Shown: positions 52,916-60,989 of the stretch, piece after piece
How positions within the stretch are numbered: the stretch's first letter is position 1
Layout of the letters: each line of letters starts with the position of its first letter
Origin: CBDFGQ01 sp965247295
GTDB taxonomy: Bacteria > Chloroflexota > Dehalococcoidia > Lucifugimonadales > JAGWBF01
Assembly: GCA_965247295.1 (NCBI GenBank)
Contig: CBDFGQ010000007.1
Span: 1 to 64,000, forward strand
Length of the DNA: 64,000 bases
Direction: 5' to 3'
The notes under the pieces: model-generated
What the model saw: the letters and a program-made list of their open reading frames with translations, nothing else
What the model was told of the DNA's origin: nothing
Databases searched by the model: none
Translations under genes and position numbers: made by a program

Positions 52916-53827
52916 TTAAATGGGAGGGTTGCTCCGGTACCAGTCCACTATCTCTGAACCGGTGGCGGCCCAGGCACCCTGGGGACGCATCATGTGGCCA
53001 AGGGCGTCGTCCAGGTAACGGATGCGGAAGGGCTGGCCGATGAGCCAGGGGTGGAGGTTCAGCACCAGCAACCGCCCGTTCTGCATCCCATCCTGGTGCA
53101 TCGTGTCAAAGCACTCTTTGAGCAGCCCACCGTACCGCTCTATGGTGAGATGGCGGTCCCAGAGGGCGTATATGTCGTCCAACTCCCTCATGATGGGAAG
53201 GGCCAGCAGCTCTCCCTTGGAGGTCTTGAAGGGATAGGGCTGCTCGTCGTTGACCCAGTCGCACACGTAACGGATGCCGGCCTCCGCCAGCAGCTGGGGT
53301 GTTCTTGCGGACTCCCCGTACTCCGGCCCCAGCCATCCTGAAGGGGCGGAGCCGGTGGCGCGTTTAATGGCATCCAGCGACGTCTGGATGTACTCTCGCT
53401 CATCCCCCTCGGTCATTTCGCTGGTAATCATCCGGCTCACCGACACGCCGTGGCCCATGATCTCACAGCCCCGTTTCAGGCAGTGGGACACCAGGTAGGG
53501 GTAGTTCTCGGCGGTGAGGGCGTCCATGGCGATGGTCGGTACGATGTTGTGCTTCTCCAGCACGTCCAGGACCCGGAAGATTCCCACCCGGTGGCCGTAT
53601 TCCCGGTGGGAAGGCCTGGCCAGGTCGGTAAAGGGGCGGTGGCCCCACCCACCCGGCAATTCGGTGGTGTAGTTCCCTGCAGGCGGGCTCCACTCCATGT
53701 GCTCCAGGTTGACGATGACGCAGAGGGCGACCCGAGCGTCCCGCGGCCACCTCAGCACCCCACGATTGACAATGGGCGACCAGTCATAGTGCTCGTGGTC
53801 CATCCCGAAGCGCCGCTCAGCAGGCAT
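52916..53827 (-). CDS. Polysaccharide deacetylase-family protein (PuuE-like), copy A
   Basis: 303 residues of the carbohydrate esterase/NodB-homology fold, closest in layout to PuuE-type allantoinases: DWSPIVNRGVLRWP, NLEHMEWSPPAGNY, HREYGHRVGIFRVLDVLEKHNI, EIMGHGVSVSRM, LGPEYGESARTPQLLAEAG and LVLNLHPWLIGQPFR. The classical NodB metal motifs (TFDDG and HxxxH) are altered to NLEHME and GHGxSxS, so ordinary chitin deacetylation is unlikely. The paralogue at 53,852 lies directly upstream, 24 bp away. Substrate unknown; hydrolysis of a cyclic or acyl amide is an inference. Confidence 0.82.
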   Translation of the reverse strand: MPAERRFGMDHEHYDWSPIVNRGVLRWPRDARVALCVIVNLEHMEWSPPAGNYTTELPGGWGHRPFTDLARPSHREYGHRVGIFRVLDVLEKHNIVPTIAMDALTAENYPYLVSHCLKRGCEIMGHGVSVSRMITSEMTEGDEREYIQTSLDAIKRATGSAPSGWLGPEYGESARTPQLLAEAGIRYVCDWVNDEQPYPFKTSKGELLALPIMRELDDIYALWDRHLTIERYGGLLKECFDTMHQDGMQNGRLLVLNLHPWLIGQPFRIRYLDDALGHMMRPQGAWAATGSEIVDWYRSNPPI

Positions 53828-53851
53828 AGGTTATGCTCCTCAGGCCTTTGA

Positions 53852-54760
53852 CTATTTGTTTAGCTGTGTTGCGTGGGCCACGGCCTGGTCGTAGTAATTG
53901 GCTATGTAGTACTCGGCTATCTCATCCGCCGTGGTCTGCCACACCCCATCGTGGGACATGATGTAGCCAAGGATCTCATCCAGGTACTTTACCCTGTGGG
54001 GCTGCCCGATGAAGTAGGGGTGGAGGGCGATGCACATAACCCGTCCACTCTCCCCACCCTCCTGGTAGAGCTGGTCAAACTGGTCCTTACACATCTGAAC
54101 GAAGTATTCGCCCTCGTAGTTCTTCCTGAAAAGGGAGGCGTCGTTCAACTCTACCGAGTAGGGGACGGAGACCAGCTTGCCAGACTTTACCTTGATGGGC
54201 ACCGGCTGGTCGTCGTGGAACCAGTCGGTGTGGTAAATAAGCCCCGCTTCGGCCATCAGGTCCGGCGTGCGCTCCGAGACTGAGCAGGCCGGGCCCAGCA
54301 TACCCTTGAGGGTCTTCCCGGTATGGCGTTTCAGGGTGTCTTTGCAGTCCTGGTAAAACTCCCTCTCGCGCTCCTCGGAAATAGTGGCGATGTAGCGGCT
54401 GTTGTATATTCCGTGACTCATGAAGTCCCAGTCCCGGTCCAACATGGCCTTGGCGACCTCGGGGAAATGCTCCAGAACGGCGACATTGAGCGACACGCAG
54501 CACTTGATGCTGTGCTTGTCCAACACCTCCAGCATCCTCCAGAAGCCCACCCTGTTGCCATAGTCGTGGAAGGAGTACCCTTGGACGTCGGGGTAGGGGG
54601 TCCGGGGCCAGGGATTTCGGACTCCATCGTAGTCGGGGACGTATTCCATGTGCTCCACGTTTGGGGAGACCCACAGCGCGACGTGGGCGCCATTGGGCCA
54701 CTTAATAGCGGGCCGGTCTATTATTGGGCTGTAGTCTACTCGATAGGGCGGCAATGCCAC
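53852..54760 (-). CDS. Polysaccharide deacetylase-family protein (PuuE-like), copy B
   Basis: 302 residues, paralogue of copy A with the same motif order: DYSPIIDRPAIKWP, NVEHMEYVPDYD, HDYGNRVGFWRMLEVLDKH, DFMSHGIYNSRY, LGPACSVSERTPDLMAEAG and ALHPYFIGQPHR. Residues shared by both copies (EHME, the single His-Gly, the HPxxIGQP end) mark the probable active site. The two genes are adjacent and follow the amidohydrolase gene (32-bp gap), so they may form a three-gene catabolic operon or a hetero-oligomer. Confidence 0.82.
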   Translation of the reverse strand: MALPPYRVDYSPIIDRPAIKWPNGAHVALWVSPNVEHMEYVPDYDGVRNPWPRTPYPDVQGYSFHDYGNRVGFWRMLEVLDKHSIKCCVSLNVAVLEHFPEVAKAMLDRDWDFMSHGIYNSRYIATISEEREREFYQDCKDTLKRHTGKTLKGMLGPACSVSERTPDLMAEAGLIYHTDWFHDDQPVPIKVKSGKLVSVPYSVELNDASLFRKNYEGEYFVQMCKDQFDQLYQEGGESGRVMCIALHPYFIGQPHRVKYLDEILGYIMSHDGVWQTTADEIAEYYIANYYDQAVAHATQLNK

Positions 54761-54792
54761 TTCTGTACACCACCTTTCGTGGATTCTTTGTC

Positions 54793-56037
54793 CTACCTTA
54801 CCTGGGTTCCCCCCTGGAAAACGGCCAGCACCTGGCGTATGGCCTTGATGTCCTCGGCCGGGTTGCCATCCACCACCAGGAGGTCGGCCTCTTTGCCCTT
54901 CTCCAGTGTCCCGACGATATCGGACACGTCGATGGCCTCCGCCGCGTCTTTAGTGCCGGCCAGCACGGCCCTCATAGGGCTGTAACCCACCTCGGTCAGA
55001 CACTCTAGCTCATACCCAAACCCTCCAAAGGGATACCAACCGAAGCCGGAGTCGCTCCCCGGGATCATCGGGATGCCAAACTCCCTCATCCTGCGGGTTT
55101 GCTCAAATTGAATCTCAACGTTTCGTTCATCGGTTTCCAGCTCCAGCCTATCATCGGTTCGGCCCGTAGCTTGCACACTTTCGGCGAGGGCCTGTACCCG
55201 TGCCCGTCCCACCTGGAGAGTGGGATTGACGACGATGCCCTGCCGCGCCATTCTCTCGGCAACGTCCGGGCTGAAGTTGTAGGACCCATCCTCCTCGCGA
55301 AAGCCGGCGTGGATAATCATGTCCACGCCGGCGTCCAGGGAGTTGACTATTCCGGCGGTAGACCCGCAGTGGGTTCCCACCAGCTTACCAAACCTGTGGG
55401 CTTCGTCACAGATGGCCCGAAGCTCCTCCACCGTGTAGGACGGACGCGTGGGGTAGCTGGACCGGGTGCTGCCTCCGGTGGCGGGAACCTTGATCCAGTC
55501 GGCGCCCCGCTTGAGCAGGTTTCGGACGGCCGTCCTGACCCCGTCTACGCCGTCCGCCTCGACGCCCATCTGCCACATGTGGCCCCCGGTGATGGTGACC
55601 GGGTTACCGCACAGCACCAGGCGAGGGCCCTTTGCCAGACCCAGCCGAATCCCTTGCTGCATCGAGAAGGTGGTGTCGTGCTTGGCGCCCGTTTCTCGGG
55701 CGGTGGTCACTCCCGACTCCAGGTGGATGCGGGCCGTCACTAAGGACCGCATGAGGAGGATGTCGTCGGACAGGTTCATCACGTCGTCCGTGTGGGTGCC
55801 GTCGCCGAGGTAGTTGAAGTGGCAGTGAACGTCGATCAGGCCCGGCAGAAGGGTGCCCGTGGGGAAGTTGTACTCCTCCACCGTAGCTCCGGGAGGGATA
55901 GCCACGTCACCCGCTCTGCCCACCTGCAGTATCTGCGACCCTTCCAGGAGCACGGCACCGTCCTCTATGGGCCGGTCGCTTACTCCGTCTATGAGCCGCG
56001 CCGCTCTGATCCGCGTGAGTGCCGGCTGGGGAGCCAT
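54793..56037 (-). CDS. Amidohydrolase-family protein (metal-dependent, prolidase/imidazolonepropionase-like)
   Basis: 414 residues of the amidohydrolase superfamily. The metal motif DVHCHF (HxH) is at ~residue 70, then the bridging Lys in DWIKVPATGG, His ligands in LVGTHCGS and IIHAGFRE, and the catalytic Asp in PMIPGSDSGFG. The end VDGNPAEDIKAIRQVLAVFQGG is typical of the Xaa-Pro dipeptidase-like/Met-dep-hydrolase group. It leads the operon with the two deacetylase-like genes; all three hydrolyse C-N bonds in related families, which fits breakdown of a nitrogenous ring or amide compound (inference). Confidence 0.87.
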   Translation of the reverse strand: MAPQPALTRIRAARLIDGVSDRPIEDGAVLLEGSQILQVGRAGDVAIPPGATVEEYNFPTGTLLPGLIDVHCHFNYLGDGTHTDDVMNLSDDILLMRSLVTARIHLESGVTTARETGAKHDTTFSMQQGIRLGLAKGPRLVLCGNPVTITGGHMWQMGVEADGVDGVRTAVRNLLKRGADWIKVPATGGSTRSSYPTRPSYTVEELRAICDEAHRFGKLVGTHCGSTAGIVNSLDAGVDMIIHAGFREEDGSYNFSPDVAERMARQGIVVNPTLQVGRARVQALAESVQATGRTDDRLELETDERNVEIQFEQTRRMREFGIPMIPGSDSGFGWYPFGGFGYELECLTEVGYSPMRAVLAGTKDAAEAIDVSDIVGTLEKGKEADLLVVDGNPAEDIKAIRQVLAVFQGGTQVR

Positions 56038-56272
56038 GGGAGTCTCCTTTTAGCCAGGGGGAAGAGCCGGGGATGGACTGGACGCGGTCGCGTCTCGTGG
56101 GCTCCCTGCCCACCGTTGGTGGTCGATCCTCGGTAGGTGCGAGTATAGCAGCGGCCCGAGATAGCGTCAAACACTATCAACGTCGACCTGATAACCTTCT
56201 CCGCGAGTATGCGCGAGTATGATGGATGGTTCCCGGGCCAGGCCCGCCGAACGTATCGAGCTCAGCTTCAGC

Positions 56273-56302
56273 TTGACACCCCGAATGAGGCGGAGATATA
56301 GT
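56273..56302 (+). promoter_or_regulatory. Strong sigma-70 promoter of the thioredoxin reductase-like gene
   Basis: TTGACA (56,273-56,278), 18-bp spacer, TATAGT (56,297-56,302), 82 bp before the TTG start. The remainder of the 346-bp gap (56,038-56,383) holds a short tandem repeat of CGCGAGTAT (56,202-56,220) and no gene. Confidence 0.72.
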
Positions 56303-56383
56303 TACGCTGTGCCTGGGGATACCCGGGGCCGAGAGCACGAGCGGGATGTCGCACCCTACTAACAGGGCGCGCAGAGGGGAAGC

Positions 56384-57319
56384 TTGGCTGCCGAGTACGA
56401 TGTCGTAATTGTGGGAGCCGGAGCGGCGGGCCTCACGGCGGGGATGTACACCGCCCGGTATGGCCTAGAGACCGCCATATTCGAACGCATTATGCCCGGC
56501 AACCAGATCATCAACGTGGAGCGGATAGAAAATCTCCCGGGCTTTCCCCAAGGAATCTCTGGGGCGGAGCTAGCTCCGCTGATGCAACAGCAGGCCATGG
56601 ACGCCGGGGCCCAGTTTGTGTTGGCCGAGGCTACTGGGCTCGCCCTGGATGAGCCGTATCGAATCTTGACGACCGGCGAGGGCGTCTACCGGGCCAAGGT
56701 GCTCATAGTGGCCGCGGGGTCCAGCCTGAGGGTGCTGGGCATCCCTGGAGAGGAGCAGCTCTATGGCAGCGGGGTGTCCCACTGCGCAACCTGCGACGGG
56801 CCCCTTTTCAGCGGAGAGGTGGTGGGGGTGGTCGGAGGTGGAGACTCGGCGGTCGATGAGGCCCTTACCCTCACGGAATACGCGAGCAGGGTCGTCCTGT
56901 TCCACCGCAGGGACAGCCTCCGGGCTCAAAGTGTACTTCAGGACAGGATCTTGTCACACCCCAAGCTAGACCTGGCATTTAATACCGTGGTGGAGTCGGT
57001 TGTGGGAGAGGGTTCAGTTAGCGGCGTGCAGGTACGGAATGTAGTCACCAACCTGTCGGACCGGGTCAATCTCTCTGGGCTGTTCATCTACGTGGGGCTG
57101 GAACCCAACACAGAGTTCGTTCGGGGCATCCTCAAGAGAGACAACGCTGGCCACGTGCCGGTGAACCTGTGGATGGAAACGGATGTGCCGGGAATATACG
57201 CCGCCGGCGACATCAGGCAGCACTCGGCGTCCCAGCTTGCCAGCGCCGCCGGCGACGGCGCCACCGCAGCCATAGGGGCCTTCCGCTACATAACAGGGCG
57301 CCAGTGGCCCAGCCGTTAG
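56384..57319 (+). CDS. Thioredoxin reductase-like FAD/NAD(P) oxidoreductase
   Basis: 311 residues. FAD motif VIVGAGAAGLTAGMY at the N-terminus, redox pair CATC in SHCATCDGPLF (~residue 130), NAD(P) motif GVVGGGDSAVDEA, and the C-terminal FAD motif PGIYAAGDIRQHSASQL. This is the TrxB layout and length. It reduces a thioredoxin or the double-thioredoxin protein at 40.2 kb (inference). The NADPH-specificity motif HRRDSLRA is present. Start TTG at 56,384 with AGAGGGGA upstream. Confidence 0.9.
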   Translation: MAAEYDVVIVGAGAAGLTAGMYTARYGLETAIFERIMPGNQIINVERIENLPGFPQGISGAELAPLMQQQAMDAGAQFVLAEATGLALDEPYRILTTGEGVYRAKVLIVAAGSSLRVLGIPGEEQLYGSGVSHCATCDGPLFSGEVVGVVGGGDSAVDEALTLTEYASRVVLFHRRDSLRAQSVLQDRILSHPKLDLAFNTVVESVVGEGSVSGVQVRNVVTNLSDRVNLSGLFIYVGLEPNTEFVRGILKRDNAGHVPVNLWMETDVPGIYAAGDIRQHSASQLASAAGDGATAAIGAFRYITGRQWPSR

Positions 57320-57361
57320 ATGGTCCCCGGAACTCTCTAGCCGGGATGGGGTAGGAGGGAA

Positions 57362-58216
57362 ATGAAGCCCACTGCTCGACTGAAGCAGCTGCTGAGCTCC
57401 GAGGGAATGGTAGTGGCGCCCTTCGTTATGAACGCCCTTCATGCCAAGATCGCCGAGGCGACTGGCTTCCAGGCCGTATACATGACGGGAGCAGGCACCG
57501 CCGCCGAGCGGGGCTTTCCCGACGTGGGCCTCCTCACCCAGACGGAGATGGTCCAGAACGCCCGCTACATCGCCGGGGCGGTCTCCGTTCCGGTGGTGTG
57601 CGACGCCGACACGGGATACGGCAACGCCATCAACGTCCGGCGTACCGTGCGGGAGTTCGAGGACACCGGAGTGTCGGCAATCCACATCGAGGACCAGGTT
57701 TTCCCCAAGAAGTGCGGCTTCTTCCAGGGAAAGCAAGTTGTGCCCATGGATGAGATGGTGCAGAAGGTCCGCTCGGCTCTGGACGCCCGCAGCGACCCCG
57801 ATTTCACCATCATCGCCCGCTGTGACGCCTACGCCGTCACCGGGTGGGAGGACACGGTCCGAAGGTGCCGTGCCTACGTGGAGGCCGGTGCGGACATGGT
57901 GTTCGTGGACGGGATCAAGACGGTGGAGGACCTGCACGCCTACGCCAGGGACCTCGGGGAGCTCCCACGCCTTTACAACGGCGACCTGCTGCCGACCCAG
58001 GAGGTAGAGAAGCTGGGGTACAGACTTATGATCTGCGGCGGTACCATATGGCTGGTCTATAGGGCAGTCAAGGAGGCCTTCGAGGAGCTGAAGGCCACCG
58101 GCAGAGTGGACCCGGAGCGGTACGCGACGCGTTGGGACGTGGCCAACATGCTGGGCCTGGAAGGCATCTATGAGCTGGAGCGCAGGTACGGTGTGGCGGA
58201 GGCTCCGGCCAGCTAA
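57362..58216 (+). CDS. Isocitrate lyase/PEP mutase-family enzyme
   Basis: 284 residues, TIM-barrel fold. VCDADTGYGNAINVRRTV binds Mg and substrate, and IEDQVFPKKCGFFQGK holds the catalytic Cys loop (PKKCG). In 2-methylisocitrate lyase this loop continues KKCGH; here it is KKCGFFQGK, closer to oxaloacetate decarboxylase/carboxyphosphonoenolpyruvate mutase-type members. It breaks or forms C-C or C-P bonds in small oxo-acids; the substrate is undecided. 43 bp downstream of the flavoprotein gene, so the two are likely cotranscribed. Confidence 0.86.
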   Translation: MKPTARLKQLLSSEGMVVAPFVMNALHAKIAEATGFQAVYMTGAGTAAERGFPDVGLLTQTEMVQNARYIAGAVSVPVVCDADTGYGNAINVRRTVREFEDTGVSAIHIEDQVFPKKCGFFQGKQVVPMDEMVQKVRSALDARSDPDFTIIARCDAYAVTGWEDTVRRCRAYVEAGADMVFVDGIKTVEDLHAYARDLGELPRLYNGDLLPTQEVEKLGYRLMICGGTIWLVYRAVKEAFEELKATGRVDPERYATRWDVANMLGLEGIYELERRYGVAEAPAS

Positions 58217-58332
58217 ACCTACTGGATTATCACCAGCGTCCCCACCATAAAAGGGGGCAAGAGGCTATATCTCCTAATGATTCTAGTTTGTGGTACACAT
58301 CAGCGCTAAGACGCGACTAGGAGGTGCTGCGA

Positions 58333-58962
58333 ATGGCCCTGCAACAGGAGGGCTACCCCGTTCATTTGTCCGTTGATTATCCGGAGGAGCCCGTCAAGCG
58401 CCTGTCCACTTTCTTTCGATTAATTGCAATTATCCCAATTGCGATTGTCCTGTCCCTTGTAGCGGGTGGTTCCGGGAATATTGAAGACATCGCGTTGAGC
58501 GGGGCAGGAGCCGGTGGAGCTATTGGCATCGCCATACTGCTGATGATCCTCTTCCGCCGGAAATACCCCAGATGGTGGTTCGACTGGAACCTGGCTCTCT
58601 TAAGATTCACAACTCGGGTCGAAACGTACCTTCTCCTGTTGAGAGATGAGTATCCCTCCACGGACGAAGAACAGGCCGTGCACCTGGAGATTGCGTATCC
58701 CGATGCGGAGAGAGATTTGAACCGCTGGCTTCCCCTGGTAAAGTGGCTTTTGGCCATACCTCACTACATTGTGCTGCTCTTCTTGGGTCTGGCAGTCTTG
58801 GTCGTTGTGATAATCTCCTGGGTCGCCATACTATTCACCGGCCGCTATCACAGAGGCATGTTCAATTTCGTAGTGGGCACGATGCGTTGGGCCACTCGGG
58901 TTGACGCCTACGCCTTTCTCCTGGTAACAGATCGTTACCCGCCCCTCAACCTCAGACCCTAG
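58333..58962 (+). CDS. DUF4389 membrane protein
   Basis: About 209 residues with three or four membrane helices (LIAIIPIAIVLSLVAG, IGIAILLMILFRR, YIVLLFLGLAVLVVVIISWVAILFTG). The repeated phrase YPVHLSVDYPEEPVKRLSTFFRLIAI / HLEIAYPDAERDLNRWLPLVKWLLAIPHYI and the motif FTGRYHRGMFNFVVGTMRWATRVDAYAFLLVTDRYPP mark DUF4389, of unknown function. A GTG at 58,324 is in frame, but AGGAGG at 58,319-58,324 lies eight bases before ATG 58,333, which is the better start. Confidence 0.82.
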   Translation: MALQQEGYPVHLSVDYPEEPVKRLSTFFRLIAIIPIAIVLSLVAGGSGNIEDIALSGAGAGGAIGIAILLMILFRRKYPRWWFDWNLALLRFTTRVETYLLLLRDEYPSTDEEQAVHLEIAYPDAERDLNRWLPLVKWLLAIPHYIVLLFLGLAVLVVVIISWVAILFTGRYHRGMFNFVVGTMRWATRVDAYAFLLVTDRYPPLNLRP

Positions 58963-59295
58963 CAGCTCCTTCTATTCCCGTATTTCTCAGTCAACAATCT
59001 TTTGATTTGATAAGATAGTCGGGGTAGGCAATGTGATTGTCAGGGTCTCTTCCGTATCCTAGAATCCCAATTTAATGCAGGGTCCCAGGTAGTGGGCACA
59101 GCCCAACATTTTCAGGTGACGGTGGGACCTCTGTAGTCATGATGCGTCTCCCCTTCGCATGACACGGACGTTTCTTATTCGACCCCGTTCGGGCCTAGGG
59201 AGCCTGCACCTGTGGGCCCTCCAACGACGTGGTATAATTCTGACTGGCCTTCCGGCTATGGGAAATTGGGGTCCTGCCGGAGCGGGAGGACCAAT
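58963..59295 (+). other. Intergenic region before the molybdate operon, with extended -10 promoter
   Basis: No gene is recognised in these 333 bp. At 59,230-59,238 TGGTATAAT is an extended -10 element with a perfect TATAAT. The sequence 17 bases upstream matches -35 poorly, as is usual for extended -10 promoters. The leader to ATG 59,296 would be about 50 bases. I could not recognise a molybdenum-cofactor riboswitch in the preceding ~200 bases. Confidence 0.5.
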
Positions 59296-59457
59296 ATGAA
59301 ACGGGATACCAATGCTAGGGGTACAGATGGCCTGGACTCCTACGACGCCTACAGTGTGCTAAGCCTGGCGGCCGGTATGATGGCCTCCCGCACCGTTCCG
59401 CCTGTCGGTCCCATTAACATGATGCTAGCCCGCCAGATGCCGGAACAGAGCGGCTGA
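59296..59457 (+). CDS. Small hypothetical protein (53 residues) upstream of modA
   Basis: ATG 59,296 is preceded by GGGAGGA with a five-base spacing, a good ribosome-binding site. The product MKRDTNARGTDGLDSYDAYS... ends 3 bases before modA, so translation could couple. It has no recognisable domain; the middle is Met/Ala-rich (LSLAAGMMASRTVPPVGPINMMLARQM) and could be a weak hydrophobic segment. It may be a small subunit, a leader peptide, or not functional. Confidence 0.45.
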   Translation: MKRDTNARGTDGLDSYDAYSVLSLAAGMMASRTVPPVGPINMMLARQMPEQSG

Positions 59458-59460
59458 TGG

Positions 59461-60237
59461 ATGGCGGCCCTCCTTTTTCTCGCCCTGGCCATCCTATTGG
59501 TGCCGTCCTCCTGTGGAGGCGATGATAGGGAGGAGATCCTCGTGTTCGCCGCCGCCAGCCTCACCGATGTCATGAGTGAATTGGGGCAGAGGTTCGCCGA
59601 GGCCGAGGGAGTAAAGGTGAGCTTCAGCCTCGGGGGTTCGGCGTCCCTGGCCCAGCTAATTATCCGGGGCGCTCCGGCGGACGTGTTCCTTTCTGCAGGG
59701 CATCAGCCGGTTGACAGGTTGGAAGAGCGGGGCCTCTTCGCGCCCGGCACGCGAACAAACATATTGAGCAACGAGCTCGTCGCAGTAGGCGCTACTGCTG
59801 AGTCCGCCAGGTTGGGAATCTCCTCCGTGGAAGATCTGGCGACAGCGGACGTCAGGGTGGCCATTGCAGACCCAGACCTGGCGCCGGGGGGCAACTACGC
59901 CCGAGAGGCATTACGGAACCTTGGGCTGTGGGAACGATTGGAACCCCGCCTGATCTTCGCTTCCGATGTGCGCGTTGCCCTCGGGTATGTCGACACCGGA
60001 AACGCTGACGTCGGCATCGTGTACCGTACCGATGTCCGTGTACACGAGGACCTAGAGATACTTGCCACCATCCCGAAGGACAGCTACCCTCCCGTTGTCT
60101 ACCCCGGGGGAGTTGTGGCCCGCTCTCCACTGGTGGATGTGGGTGCAAGGTTCCTTCAGTACCTGCGCGGAGAGGAGGCGAAGAAGACCTTTCGGGAGTA
60201 CGGGTTCGTCCCGTGGAGCGAAGCTGGAAGCCGGTGA
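59461..60237 (+). CDS. modA: Molybdate ABC transporter substrate-binding protein
   Basis: 258 residues. A signal sequence with a lipoprotein-like end (VPSSCGG) is followed by EILVFAAASLTDVMSELGQRF and FSLGGSASLAQLIIRGAPADVFLSA, the oxyanion-binding Ser residues of ModA, and NADVGIVYRTDV and PPVVYPGGVVARS near the end. It binds molybdate or tungstate outside the cell and delivers it to ModB. First gene of modABC after the small ORF. Confidence 0.93.
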   Translation: MAALLFLALAILLVPSSCGGDDREEILVFAAASLTDVMSELGQRFAEAEGVKVSFSLGGSASLAQLIIRGAPADVFLSAGHQPVDRLEERGLFAPGTRTNILSNELVAVGATAESARLGISSVEDLATADVRVAIADPDLAPGGNYAREALRNLGLWERLEPRLIFASDVRVALGYVDTGNADVGIVYRTDVRVHEDLEILATIPKDSYPPVVYPGGVVARSPLVDVGARFLQYLRGEEAKKTFREYGFVPWSEAGSR

Positions 60238-60310
60238 GCGCAAGGTTCTTAAATTATCTATCGCCGTGCCTCGATGGCCAGTCTCACAACCTGTACAGGA
60301 GTGTAGCTCG

Positions 60311-60985
60311 GTGCTTTCTTCCAGCGAGTTCCAGGTAATAGCCTTATCTCTACAGGTGGCCGCCCTGGGAACGGTCATCGGTCTGCCCGTTGCCCTGTGG
60401 TTAGGCTGGCTGCTGGCCAAGTCCTCTCTCCCCGGCAAGGCAGTGTTGGACACGTTGGTATCTTTCCCACTGGTGTTGCCTCCGGTGGTGACCGGCTATT
60501 TCCTGCTGCTGCTTCTCGGGCCCAGTGGCCCCGTCGGGCGCCTTCTCGACAGCCTGTTCGGGATAGACGTGGTGTTCACGTGGGTGGCGGCTGCCATAGC
60601 GGCGGGGCTGGTTAGCCTTCCCCTTATGGTGAGGACGATCGAGGTAGCCATGGCGGGCGTCGATCCGCGCCTTGAGCTGGCGTCGCGGAGCCTGGGGGCC
60701 GGGCCGGTTAAGACCTTCTTCAGTGTAACGATGCCCCTGGCATACCGTGGCATCCTGGCAGCGGCCCTGCTGGCCTTCGCCCGGGGCCTTGGTGAGTTCG
60801 GGGCCACCGTAGTGGTGGCCGGGAACATCCCCGGCAGGACGCAGACCATGCCCCTGTTTATCTTTAACCGGCTACAGGTGGGAGACGATTCAGCCGCAAT
60901 CCGGCTAATCGTTGCCTCCATGGTGCTGGCCTTCCTTGCGCTGGCCGTTCATCAGCGACTAGCCCGGCGAGCCGCGGCCGCCTAG
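60311..60985 (+). CDS. modB: Molybdate ABC transporter permease
   Basis: About 225 residues, five or six membrane helices. Sense begins at the GTG at 60,311, with CAGGAG nine bases upstream; SSSEFQVIALSLQVAALGTVIGLPVALWLGWLLAK matches the usual ModB N-terminus. The EAA loop is ELASRSLGAGPVKTFFSVTMPLAYRGILA and the end RGLGEFGATVVVAGNIPGRTQTMPLFIF is diagnostic for ModB. A longer open frame begins inside modA but is not the real start. Four bases separate it from modC. Confidence 0.91.
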   Translation: MLSSSEFQVIALSLQVAALGTVIGLPVALWLGWLLAKSSLPGKAVLDTLVSFPLVLPPVVTGYFLLLLLGPSGPVGRLLDSLFGIDVVFTWVAAAIAAGLVSLPLMVRTIEVAMAGVDPRLELASRSLGAGPVKTFFSVTMPLAYRGILAAALLAFARGLGEFGATVVVAGNIPGRTQTMPLFIFNRLQVGDDSAAIRLIVASMVLAFLALAVHQRLARRAAAA

Positions 60986-60989
60986 GGCC

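Noticed and set aside
58963..59230. Molybdenum-cofactor riboswitch upstream of modA
   Set aside because: No conserved core could be matched by eye; a covariance-model search would be needed to claim it.
60062..60310. Extended N-terminus for modB starting inside modA
   Set aside because: The first ~83 codons overlap modA, show no similarity to ModB, and a GTG with a ribosome-binding site lies at 60,311.
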